A DNA stretch of 64,000 nucleotides. Source: Astropecten irregularis. Taxonomy: Eukaryota; Echinodermata; Asteroidea; Paxillosida; Astropectinidae. Below, in pieces: positions 1-10,582 of the stretch (positions are counted from its first letter, which is position 1; each line of letters opens with the position of its first letter). The notes below the pieces were generated by a model, which saw nothing but the letters and a program-made list of their open reading frames with translations, made no database searches and had not been told where the DNA came from. The stretch lies in assembly GCA_963971285.1 (NCBI GenBank), contig OZ020254.1:3968001-4032000 (forward strand). Direction: 5' to 3'. Both the position numbers and the translations under genes were made by a program.

Positions 1-1308
1 TGGGCATTTGAAAGAAACGGAGAAATCCACTAAACAGCTCCAATAAGCAAAAGTCGGCCAGGTTGCTTTTTTAATCTTCAAACATAGAATTCATCTTAAA
101 CTTCCAATTAAAATAATAAATCAATGTAAAAAACAACAGAACTTCCGTCTAATAGCTGATGAGAGTGTGCTGATTTTGTCTTTGTTTGTTTTGTTGTCAT
201 TGTTGTGTTAAAGTAAGGTTGGTTTGCGATGACACCATGCAATCTCTTTTTTGAGAATGTGTGGTTCTGAGAAAAACCGGTGGTATTAACTAGACGTTCC
301 GAACAGTGTGTTCTGTTCGTCCTCAGGAGAGTGACTGGACTGGAGTTGTTGTGTTGTTGTTGTTGTTGTGTTTCGTTGTTGCGTTATGAGAGGCTTTAGA
401 GATGACATGCTGCCGTAAGATCTTAACATGAAAGACACGACTCTGCCAGTCTGCCAAGAGTGCAAAATCTATTACCTAAGCAAGGAACGGCCGGCCGGCC
501 ATATGCTATTGCAATCATCACACATGGAAAACATTCTCCGAATGTTAAGATTCCTCCCCTGACAAAATGCCAAGCATTAATGACAGAGAGGGAGGGAGGG
601 AGGGCCCTTTTGTTGGCCATCTGCCAAGAGTAGTGAATCACTGGCTAGTAGTAACTAACTAAACAAGGCAGACAGAGCCATCATACAAGCTCATGAATGT
701 GACACAGGGATCTCATGTGCAAATTGCTGCGGAAGAAAAAAAGCCCGGCTGATCAAATATAATGCCAAATGTAATTGTAAACGGCAAGTCAATCATCGGC
801 TTCCATCATTTCCACAACATATCCTCCAGTACATAAAATTACAAGGTCACAGACACTACCAGCAACAATATACCAGCTCTAGGTATTAGATAGACCTCTT
901 CCCCAGACAGGGTATGGCAGACCTTGGGCGAGAGAATATCCACTAACTGCCATTTTCCTTTCTTTTTCTGGGAATTCAAATTGCATGTACCCTTGAAGTC
1001 ATTCAGAATAATGGTTCTGGGGTTGATGTCTGATCACTTATTAGGTTTAACTGGCACAAAAGTAATTAACAGTTAATATTTTATAGGCACAGACAATTGA
1101 TCTGTTGATGACATGATCACTGTGGGCTATTATTACATGTAGGCCTATATGTAGCAATAAGATCAATTTGTGTGTATATTCATGATATCCTCTTTTGTAT
1201 CCAAGAAGATAAAACGTTCAGTACAGTTCGAAATCCAAAGTTGTAGGCCTTTGTGCATAATTTACAAACAAACAAAATATTCTACAAAAAGAAACAATGC
1301 ATTTTAAG
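1..1308. other. Non-coding stretch, no gene seen
   Basis: No coding signal is visible. It holds a GTT-rich microsatellite around 346-380 and a GAGG-rich run around 589-604. A few copies of the dispersed AGGCCT palindrome occur near 1,140 and 1,245. The short open frame at 423-641 (minus) has low-complexity composition and no family resemblance. Confidence 0.6.
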
Positions 1309-1664
1309 TTAAAGGTATAATATATGATTGATAAAGGTCACAGAACAGTATTCACACTTTGTCTGATTCAACATGTATAAAACAACTCACCTGTGAAAAT
1401 TTGAGCTAAAATTATTGGACATCTGAGTCCAACTCAATTTTTCTTATAAAATATAAAGAATGGTTTTGATCTCACCCCAAGATCAAAACTGTTTTCAGTC
1501 TTTGTTTTACTAATTTCTGGATAAATACACCATTTTGGGTGGAAATATTTCAACGGTATGTTTCTACCACCACCATCCTCATACATGTGTACCCTAAAAG
1601 TTATACATAAATCTGTGAACATTTCTATTTGGGGATGTTACCAATCCTGTATTGAACCTTTTAA
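1309..1664 (-). mobile_element. TTAA-ended MITE, copy A
   Basis: This is a non-autonomous DNA transposon read on the minus strand. It starts here with TTAAAGGTATAATA and ends near 1,664 with the complement of the same terminus. The body matches the copies at 3,771, 10,200 and 19,409: a conserved block with CAGATTTA-like and AAGATGGTG words, a middle block with GTTTTGATCTC, and a distal block with CAGACAAAGTG. No transposase frame is present. TTAA at both ends suggests piggyBac-type target use, which is inferred from the ends only. Confidence 0.75.
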
Positions 1665-3770
1665 AAAATTGAACTCTTATAACTTCAGGCCTAAACCTTG
1701 TACTTTAACCTGTTTTTCAGACAGAAACACCCACTCAATCATGGTGAAAATAAACCAGTTGAACAACGAAGTTCCAACTCCATACAACAAACATCAAGAT
1801 TGGCAAGAAGTGACTGTGTACAGCAATTAATCAATAGGCCTATGTGGAAACTCTCTATGATTGGGTCATACACAATGTGACCTCTCCTGATGAAAGCAAC
1901 TAAAGAAACAGGGCAGCTGATGATTAGAATGTAAGCCATTGTAGCCGGAATCTATGGTCCAGACCTTCCTCTATGGTATTACTGAGCATTTGACAGTCAT
2001 CATGACAGTATGTTGCCTACATGGCAAATAAAGACCTTGAAATAACAGGACAAGAATCAACAACAATTCAAGGATATCAAGAAAGACAGGCAAGTCGGCT
2101 AATTAACCCTCACTTGGCAAACGATACACAAAATACACAAATGAACTTTTAACAGGATTCACCAAGTAGCTACTCGATCTGAAAGACACGGTTTTGAGAG
2201 GCACAAGGAACGGTGGTGTTGTTACAAGGAGATTTAGGCTTACGGTTTGATGCAGTCAATAGCAGCTGGTTACTGGCAGTAGACAAACATGGCCGTCTTT
2301 GTTAGCGTAGCGCGGTGTGAAATCCCCACTGTGTATTCAACGAGAGTATGTAGACAAGCTCGCCCCGTCTTTGCTATCCAACGGTACACAAACACACAGG
2401 GCTATTACTATAGCACTACAGACATGTACAGCGTGCAATGTGGGAAGGACAACCCAGAGTTGTGCACATGATAATGCTATACACACCGCGCATAGCACGC
2501 TTGTATACCATACATGCACAAACACATGTAGAGGGGGGAGTCTCTAATACACAGTACAGTACACATGTGCTAGCATACACCCTATCTCCCCTCGCCCAGT
2601 GTTGTAGGATAACTACCTCATATTGGGACAGCCAGGGCCATTCAGAGTTGAATGCCCTAGGGCATACTGTACATTGCCACAGCTTATGCTATTCCTTCAT
2701 ATTGGCTGTAATTTATCATGCCTAGGATTTTACACACAGTCTGTCACCACATTACACATGCTCTACAGTTGATCTGGGATTAGGATCCAGCTTTTTTGTC
2801 CTGCTGCAACCATCTTTCCTTGTAAAACATGAATATATAATGATGTAATTATTTTGCAAAGCAATGACCTGCCAAAAATGGCAATTTACTTCAAACATGC
2901 TCCCTGAAATTGCTATAAAAAATAACATTAAGCCAGAGTAAAAACTTGAAAAATAATCGGTTCAGCTGAGCTTTGTACTTCTTTATAACTTGCACTTTTT
3001 TTTCGTTTTTGTATGGAATCTTAATATAACATCTAAATTGTTTCTTCCTTTATTTTTAGAGGGAAATTATTTATTTGCATAATAAGAGGTGGTCATTAAG
3101 TTTGAAGTGTTGAGTTTCCCGGTAATAACAAGAAATGACCAGTAAAATACAATTGGACCAGCGAAGAATTTACATACAAAAGTATACTAGCCTGTTAAGG
3201 GTCAGTGCACAATTTATACATACAGTACCCACATAAATGCATTGTATCTTTGTGATTATGCGGGTAAATTCATTGTGCGCTGCTAGTGATCTGTACAAAA
3301 CACATCTGGCAGTTCCTCCATTAAATCATCATATTTCCAATTATGCAAGAGTCATACACAATGCTATTAATTTGTGGTTTTTTTTTTGGTCTTGTTACGT
3401 AATTCAATACTGGTGTTACATGTACAGTATGCATTACACTATCTAGGCCTACATGTAGGCCAACATGTATTTGTTTTGGTTAATACAGCATATGGCCCAA
3501 TGTTTGGGCTAAGTTAATAGCAATTATATTTGTCTTGCGCAAACAAGTACAATAATGTATATGTACATGTAAAACAAACTGTAGCGTGTAGTGTACACCA
3601 AGACTCAAATTCAAATTTCAAGAAATATTTCTACTTGACAAGGAAAGCCATGCTAACTCAAAACAAAACTACATTGTAGCTCAACAAAAAAGGGCAGTAA
3701 ATCAAAATTGAAATTGATGCAAATTTGGTGAACTATTGAACTGAAACATTCCTATGTCCATGTTTCATCG
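1665..3770. other. Non-coding stretch, possible retroelement 3' tail near 2,030
   Basis: No gene recognised. Around 2,010-2,045 the text runs into AATAAAGACCTTGAAATAA, which could be a polyadenylation signal and tail of an old retroelement or transcript, but nothing upstream supports a frame. Segment 2,280-2,480 has several overlapping short open frames, one starting at an ATGGCC, none with a recognisable domain. Palindromic AGGCCT/ACATGT words cluster near 3,440-3,470. Confidence 0.5.
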
Positions 3771-4136
3771 TTAAAGGTACAGTACAGGATTGGTAACATA
3801 CCCAAACAGAAATCATCACAGATTTATGTATAACTTTAAGGATATGAAGATGGTGCAGGTTGAAACATACCATTATAATATTTCCACCTGAAATGGTGAA
3901 TTTATCCAGAAAGTGGTAAAACAAAGACTGAAAACAGTTTTGATCTCGGGGTAAGATCCAAAACATTCTTTATGTTTTACATGTGTATAAGAAAAATTGA
4001 GTCGGGTTTTCTTGTGACTCAGACATGTCCAATTGAGCTCCAATTTTCACAGGTGTGTTATTTTATGTACATGTTGGATCAGACAAAGTGCAAGTGCTCT
4101 TCTGTGACCATTATCAATGATGTATTATACCTTTAA
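3771..4136 (+). mobile_element. TTAA-ended MITE, copy B
   Basis: A full-length copy of the family, about 366 bp. It begins TTAAAGGTACAGTACAGG and ends TATTATACCTTTAA, so the termini are imperfect inverted repeats bounded by TTAA. It shares blocks in the same order with the 1,309 (inverted), 10,200 and 19,409 copies. No coding capacity. The open frame at 3,733-3,966 on the minus strand lies mostly inside the repeat, so it is not a gene. Confidence 0.8.
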
Positions 4137-4289
4137 ATCCTGTTCAATTACAGTCACATGTCAGATTAGCATTTATTATATATGTTTACCTGTCCTGTTT
4201 TTGGAAGTCTCTATTTTCAAGGCCAAACCCCAAGCAGGTCACGTGAATTTTGTTTGAATGTAACATGTTGAACTTATTTTTTATAAGTG

Positions 4290-4372
4290 AACAAAGAAAA
4301 ATAGACTGGAGCGGGATTCGAATCGGCGACCTCCTGAATACCGTACAGGCGCTCTACCATCGGAGCTAGAGC
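4290..4372 (-). mobile_element. tRNA-derived SINE, minus strand
   Basis: Read on the minus strand, this has a tRNA-like A box (TAGCTCCGATGGTAGAGC) followed by a B box (GATTCGAATCC) and then the tail TCTATTTTTCTTTGT. A- and B-box spacing is tRNA-like, and the body is about 69 nt. The attached tail recurs at 25,724, 25,940 and 13,399, which marks this as a SINE head with tail rather than a tRNA gene. Pol III internal promoter parts are visible; whether it is transcribed is unknown. Confidence 0.65.
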
Positions 4373-4380
4373 AAATGGTA

Positions 4381-7300
4381 ATTCAAGTATCCTGAAAAGG
4401 TTTTCATTCCCTTTTTTTTCTATTTCCCAGTCAAGATTTACAAACCCCAAATTGGTTTTTAAGTCTTAAATTGGTCAAATTCTGTACACAACAAAAAGTT
4501 TTGCAAGCAAGCCAAACTGGTTTTGATTGTAGGGGAAAAAAAGATTATAGAAGATTAGATGGGTCTAATCAGCTAAGAATTCCTCTACAAATCTCTACTC
4601 AATGAGGTAAGGACAAACAAGCTGGATTATAAATTTTGAACTCTGACACCTCAACTCAAGCGAAAAAAAAACGACTGCAAAGTGGCTTCCACAGACTGCA
4701 TTTCTTGGGAAAAAAAAATAAATCATCAAAAAAGAATCCTTATGAGTTGATTGTATTCATAAGATGAAACCACAAGACAGGTATCAGTGGTTGAGCAGTG
4801 GGGGCTTAATCGCATCCAGGGGAAAGTAATGATTGCACTAGGGTATTATAAAGAGGTATAGACCTTGAGAGGAGAATGGAGCATCCCTCTTTCCTGGACT
4901 CTTGTGGAGAATAAGCCCCAACACAATGGGACCCTGCCATCAGATCAGTCTGGGCAAGCCTAGATTATCATGACAATGGGTGTTTATCCCTTGGAAAAAC
5001 AGGCCTGGAAAGCTGTTGAGGGTCAGGGAGCAATTGTGTTGCTGAGTAGGGGGATACACATGTGAGTGGGTTGCGATTAGAGCACCCAAGTGTTGGTTGG
5101 TGGGGTAGGGATCAATATAATCCCCTGTTGGAAATTTCGTCAATGACTTGCATTCTTGGGTACATTACGCACCGCTGAGCTAGACAAATAGCAATCAATG
5201 ACATAATGACAATAAAGTGTAATAACTAAATGCAACTGATCTATAACTGGTGAATGCAACATTTGTTGTTTCTTCTGGTTCTACAATCACTCGAAGGCCA
5301 TCCACTGCTAGGAGTAGGACATGAAGACCTAGTGGGTTGGGGTAGGCCAACCAGACTGTATCTTCCATAACCTTCTTGCCCATAGACGCAGGATTATCAA
5401 TTCAAAGAAACTCCTCGCACATGCATATAACATGTGGAATATGTAGGCCTACATGTACCATACACGGTACATGCCTTTGGCTCGCCAGTTTGTGTACTTG
5501 CCGGAACTATTTTTGACCTCTTGCATTATGCAAGATGTCACTGACCCTTATTTATTAAGAGGGCAACTGGCAAAGTCACACCAGTGGGTTGTTGAGCGGC
5601 AACACTGTATAGTAGTCAGTACTGGAATCTTGGACCCTGGCCTCATGCAATTAATAAATTGCAGCTAACCAGCCACAGCCTGGGGCAAAATATCCTCACT
5701 GACAACCAGGAATGTACATAAATATGTAACCTAGACCCCAAATTTTGCTTTTAGTAACCATTTTAATCAGAGATGAATTTCTGCATATTTCAGTGATTGA
5801 TATACATTTGATGAAATTAGCGGAATACCACATCTATTTTTTTTTCTTCTGCTGATCGTTTTTGCTCCAACAGTCGTCGGCAGATTCAAAGCAACTTAAC
5901 AACCTCCAGCTAGATCTTTCAAAAAATTCCAAACTTAAGAAGAAATACCAAACAACACAGGTAATAATTTGAGTGTAAAGAAATTTTAATTCCATTTTAA
6001 ATTGACAGCCCTAATTTTCCAAAATCCTCCCAAATCAGGGCAGCTACTGAAAGCCTCACAAAGTTATTAGCTGCTAAACTCAGCGAAGTGCACATTATTT
6101 TTATCTGACAGTGACTTTCTCTAAATCAGCCATTCGTGTATGCTTTTTATCCGAGGCAAAAATAGAATTGGGACACTTGATTCTGAAAGACCATATAATT
6201 GAAGGCCGAGTTTCAAATCCTGCGAGGACTTTGACGTTGTGCGAGCATGACCATTCAAGGGAAAACCATCAAGGATCAATACCTACCGAGTGGCCTCCAT
6301 TATCAGACAGTTTTTCTTATCAAAACAACATTGCATGAGTCCCACTCCAAATAGTGACTGGTATTAGATGTTACTGAAAGCTTACGTTTCAAAATTGGAA
6401 ATCAGTTTGGCAGCTCCGCCACAAAAAAAAAAAAAATTGTCAAATTACAGCCAGTCTAACCTTTGGAAAATGAGGGAAACAGCTGCCGTCACCAAATGAA
6501 AACCTTCAAGAGGACTGGCAAGGGGGGTGGGGGGGGGGGGAAAGTATAGAGTCCCTGGATGTTGTCAGCAGTTCCTGTTGGCTGTTCCCATCCCAGGGGG
6601 GAAATGACTGTCATTCATAAACCAGAGGAAATGGGAAGATGATGGTATGGGTGCTGGAGTGTAGAGGGGTCAAAGTACTGTTGGCCACAGTTAGGATTGA
6701 AAGAAGAAAGGGGTGGACCCAATAATATACAAGTACCTACATACATGTAGGGACTGATGCACTACGGTTTGTATATACAGCCACTCTGTCTAACAAAATG
6801 GAGAGGGGGGAGGGTTCCTGTCCCATTGAGATCTCAATGTAGATCTTCACTCTAACAGCCTAAGGGCAAGTTCGACACTAAGGACATGTTGGCTGCTCAA
6901 TTCTTTTCTTTTATAATGACAAAAATCTAGACATGTAGGTCAAACTTCAGACTGCACTGCAATTCTGCTGGCAGAGTTACAATGAGGGAAAACTCAAATC
7001 TCAAATGGATTCTTAATACCATTACCAATGTACATACATCAATCATGTTATACGACAACATCTTTACATTCAGAACAGACATTCTCCTTTCAGGGATTTC
7101 AAAGAGAAACCGAGGGCAATGAAATTTGAAACCTCCGTGAGATTTGTTTTCATAACTCGCCAGACTGAAGTAAAAGCACTTGACTTGTACAAAACACATA
7201 CATTTACATACAGACAGCAAATGGTTTGCACAAAAAAAGTTGCCACATATGGAAAATATGATTCCTTTTGTACATGTATGTACATGAACCTCTTATGATG

Positions 7301-9342
7301 ATGCAATTTCTTCCATGTTCAGTGTGAAGTGGGTAGTACAAGTAGTGTGACAGTGTCGGTCCCTACTTCAGTTGATCAATCATAGCACATAACATGCGAA
7401 CAACCTGTTCAATATCCCTGGCACGCTGCAAAGGAGAAAATCCGTTCATGTCTCATTCTAATTCTCGCCCCAGCGTGGGCCGAGATTGAACGTGTATCAA
7501 ATCCACAGCAGCATTTAACTTTGTTAGTGGAGCGGGTCAAAGTACTTTCCTGTACTCCTGCCTTGCACTTCGGTGCAGCAGTTTGGGGCACAACAATTTA
7601 GTATCAGCATTCAGCGCCCCGAGCATAGTTTATGCTCTTTGTACTTTTTTTTTTTTTTTTGTGCCTTCATATTATTATTTTCATTTATCTGTCAGGGTTG
7701 AGATTAAAGTGCTGCTGTAGCCCTACCTTTATACACATCCTGTCGAGTTTAATATGCATACATTAAATCTTCAGTACTCTATTGCTATGGTCACGGTCCA
7801 CTTACGTGGCGCTCATCAAACATGAATAGACTTCAATTAATCAAAAGAAAAAAACCTACTCAAGCAATATATAGGCCTATATATATATATATATATACAT
7901 GTTCATTTGCTCAAATGAGCGAGCGAGGGAACTAGCAGTGATTGGTCCTTTGTAAACATGCCGCTGCTGGTACATGTACATAATACAAGAAGAAAGTAAA
8001 CAAACCACAAATTGGCTACTGGTCACCCCGAATAGCGCCCTCGTGGGATCATGCACAACCTAAATTGTGTATCTATAGAACAATGGATTTTTTTTTCTCA
8101 GAAATCCAAAGTTTTGCCACTTATTCAGCGAGAAAATATCACATTATGAACAACGCCAACAACAAATAAAAATAACTTCCTTTGGTATTTTTTATGGGAG
8201 GGAAAAAACAGGAGGCGGGCTAATGATTTCACATCCATTCTATTGATGCGATTTACTGCATCTTTGTAATGTAATAAATAAACCATAACAATACTGCATT
8301 TCTGTTCAAGCTCAAGTGGACATGGTATGTGCTTTATTTAACAAACACGTTGCCATCATACATGTAATAGACCTTCTTCTTCTTGACTAAACATGCGTTT
8401 CGTTTCGCTTGCTACATCCCTTGCAAAAAAAAAAGTCAATAAAAAGGGAAAAATCAATTCCGGCTATAAATGCAGACTGTCACACACCCTTGCCGATACA
8501 TAGAATCTGTCCAACAATAAATAATACAGGGCAAGGCAATATATATAAAGGCCCTAGTGGTACGTACAGTCATGAATGACTAAACTGTTTTTGTCCAGCA
8601 CATACATGTAAGTCATGAAACTCATTTCAATCCGATACTGCCAACCGCTGACAATTTTGGCAATGATGTTGAGGGTAGGCCAAAGTGCAAAGCACTGAAG
8701 GGGGGGGGGGGGGGGGGAGCAAAAGCGAGCGAGGGGAGAAGGATTGCTTCCCCCGGACGGACGGACAGAGCCACATGTCAGCGCGCACCGTAAGAATCGC
8801 TGCGCTAGCGGGGGAGGGGAGGGGGGGTGTAGGGGATGGGAGAGACAAAAATCGATGTTAAATCAAGTTCCGCATGCTGTCAAGCAGGCTCTCTGCAACC
8901 TCAGCATTGCAGAATGACATTCCCTCAGCAGACAACGTGTCTACTTGCACACAAAAGCAGTATAAATTCACAAACTAGATTCATTTGCGTGGTGGCACCA
9001 ATGAATATTTTTTCTCGGCTGTTAAGTCGGCTAGAGGTAGGTTTGAAGGAAACAAAAGTGCAGAATGTCAAAAAAAGGGCGGTTTACTTTAGGAGGGAAG
9101 AAATTCACTACAAATTTTAACGCAAGATATATCTGACTGCGTTTCTCAGGGAATAGCTAGCTGACATTTTGTGGGTGGCTTGGGGGATTGGAACAGGTGG
9201 GAAGGATATTAATTAGGCTCAGAATCGGGAAAGTACTTTTGAGTCGCTAAGATGATCAATGATGATCTAAACCTCACTTCCACTAATCATATAACAACCT
9301 GCTATTAGTAGCATTGCAAGCAACTTAACATGCTTACTAACA
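4381..9342. other. Non-coding stretch with simple repeats
   Basis: No gene recognised. Contents: A-run near 6,421-6,436; G-rich run near 6,520-6,541; T-run near 7,644-7,661; an AT microsatellite at about 7,867-7,898 that begins in an AGGCCT palindrome; and G-rich runs at 8,700-8,719 and 8,810-8,830 flanking a CpG-containing, GGACGGACGG-bearing segment. Short frames at 6,927-7,306 and 8,836-9,120 have no family resemblance. Confidence 0.5.
8696..8845. repeat. G-rich low-complexity block (G-quadruplex-prone)
   Basis: A run of about 19 G is followed by GAGCGAGCGAGGGGAG, a GGAC tandem (GGACGGACGGAC) and then GGGGGAGGGGAGGGGGGG. Several closely spaced G-tracts on the plus strand meet the usual pattern for intramolecular G-quadruplexes. 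No gene is associated with it. Confidence 0.6.
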
Positions 9343-9480
9343 ATAGGCCTTTTCACACTATCTCCTTTTCGATCCCTGTTAAAACCACTAACACGGATCC
9401 GCCACGGTTTTTAAACCGGATCGAGGAGACGCAACGTTCACACTATGCTTAAGAGAACCGGCTCATATGACGCAGATCAC
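9343..9480 (+). mobile_element. End of a DNA transposon related to the 29,179 element
   Basis: Begins AGGCCTTTTCACACTAT, the same terminus as both ends of the 1.32-kb element at 29,179-30,502, and continues with ACACGG/GGATCC-type words (CTAACACGGATCCGCC) reminiscent of its subterminal arrays. A second CACACTATG occurs at about 9,439. I see no matching opposite end nearby, so this is treated as a fragment or a diverged relative. Confidence 0.55.
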
Positions 9481-9617
9481 GGCGCAGTGCAGTTTGGAAC
9501 TGGGTTGAGATTTTTCCCATTTTTGTGCCATGAGTCGTAATATGACCAAATGCCAATAGTCAAATAGAGCCATACGTGTAGGCCTACAAGTACAATAGCA
9601 GAGACCATGTGGATTGG

Positions 9618-9732
9618 TTTGCAGACACACCATGTAAGAATCATTTGTACTTTCGCACTTCTCATTTCGTTGCACTTCTTGTAAGGTCTCAACATTTCAA
9701 CAAGCCTGCTCTAGTCATATCATCAGGAGACA
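9618..9732 (-). mobile_element. Retroelement-like segment with hammerhead-like core, copy 1
   Basis: The reverse complement of this interval matches the window end at 63,887-64,000 over about 115 bp with scattered differences. On the minus strand it reads TCTCCTGATGA, then a GACTAGAGCAGGCTTGTT hairpin-like piece, then GAAATGTTGAGACC. A conserved CTGATGA, a short stem-loop and GAAA resemble the catalytic core of hammerhead ribozymes, which are known in Penelope-like retroelements. Element identity is inference; no reverse transcriptase frame is visible beside it. Confidence 0.4.
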
Positions 9733-9740
9733 GACCGTCT

Positions 9741-10199
9741 TGTTTATTAAAAAGTGGAGACAATCATTGTGAATTCTAACTCTAACATTTCAGACTCAGA
9801 CATTTTGCCCCTAGAGAAGATTGAACTGTTCTGCTATTCTAAAGCAACAGACAAGTCTCAACGTGTTTTAACTGCATACAAAAACACGACTCAGCTGCTC
9901 AAGTGATGTTAAATTCTTACCAGTTGCACTTCCAATATGCTTCCCTAAGCAAGGAAGTGTATTATCCTAAGCCCACGCATGGAAACCGGCCTTGCTTTTT
10001 GATGATCAGGGCAAAACTAAAAATCTTGAGGCGTGAATATCCCTGGAAGCCAGTCATATGAAAAAAACAAATGCAATCGTCCAGAATCTTTTATTTGGTG
10101 TCTCTAAAGGCTTTCCCCCAAAAAAACAAAAAACGTGAAGTATTCCTTCAACACTTGATGCATGTACACAACAAATATAAAGTGGCTGTGATTTTACCT
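9741..10199. other. Non-coding stretch
   Basis: No gene or clear repeat family. The first part may be the upstream portion of the retroelement-like segment ending at 9,732, since on the minus strand it leads directly into it, but I cannot find a second copy in the window to confirm that. Confidence 0.4.
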
Positions 10200-10582
10200 T
10201 TAAAGGTACTGTACAGTACAGGATTGGTAACATACCCAAACAGAAATGTTCACAGATTTACGTACATAACTTTCAGGGTATGAAGATGGTGCTGGTAGAA
10301 ACATACCATTAAAATATTTCCGCCTGAAATGCTGTATTATCCAGAAATTAGTCAAACAAAGACCGAAAACAGTTTTGATATCGGGGTAAGATCAAAATCA
10401 TTCTTTATGTTTTATAAGAAAAATAGAGTCAGGTTTTGGCAATTTTCTCTTGACTCAGATGTATGTTTAAGTTCAAATTTTCACAGGTTTATTATTTCAT
10501 GTACATGTACATGTACATGTTTGATCAGACAAAGTGTGAGTGCTGTTCTGTGACCTTTACCAATCATGTATTATACCTCTAA
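10200..10582 (+). mobile_element. TTAA-ended MITE, copy C
   Basis: A full-length copy, about 383 bp, slightly longer than its relatives. It starts TTAAAGGTACTGTACAGTAC, a start in which GTAC is duplicated, and ends TTATACCTCTAA. Internal ATGTACATGTACATGTACATG near 10,500 is a local expansion of the ACATGT repeat. The same block order is seen as in copies B and D. No transposase. Confidence 0.8.

Noticed and set aside
2289-2725. Start of a gene at an ATGGCC with overlapping frames
   Set aside because: All frames are short, run through CA/TG-rich low-complexity sequence and show no recognisable protein.
4306-4372. A tRNA gene on the minus strand
   Set aside because: A and B boxes are present, but the sequence is joined to a tail shared with other dispersed copies and I could not draw a good cloverleaf; it is better explained as a SINE.
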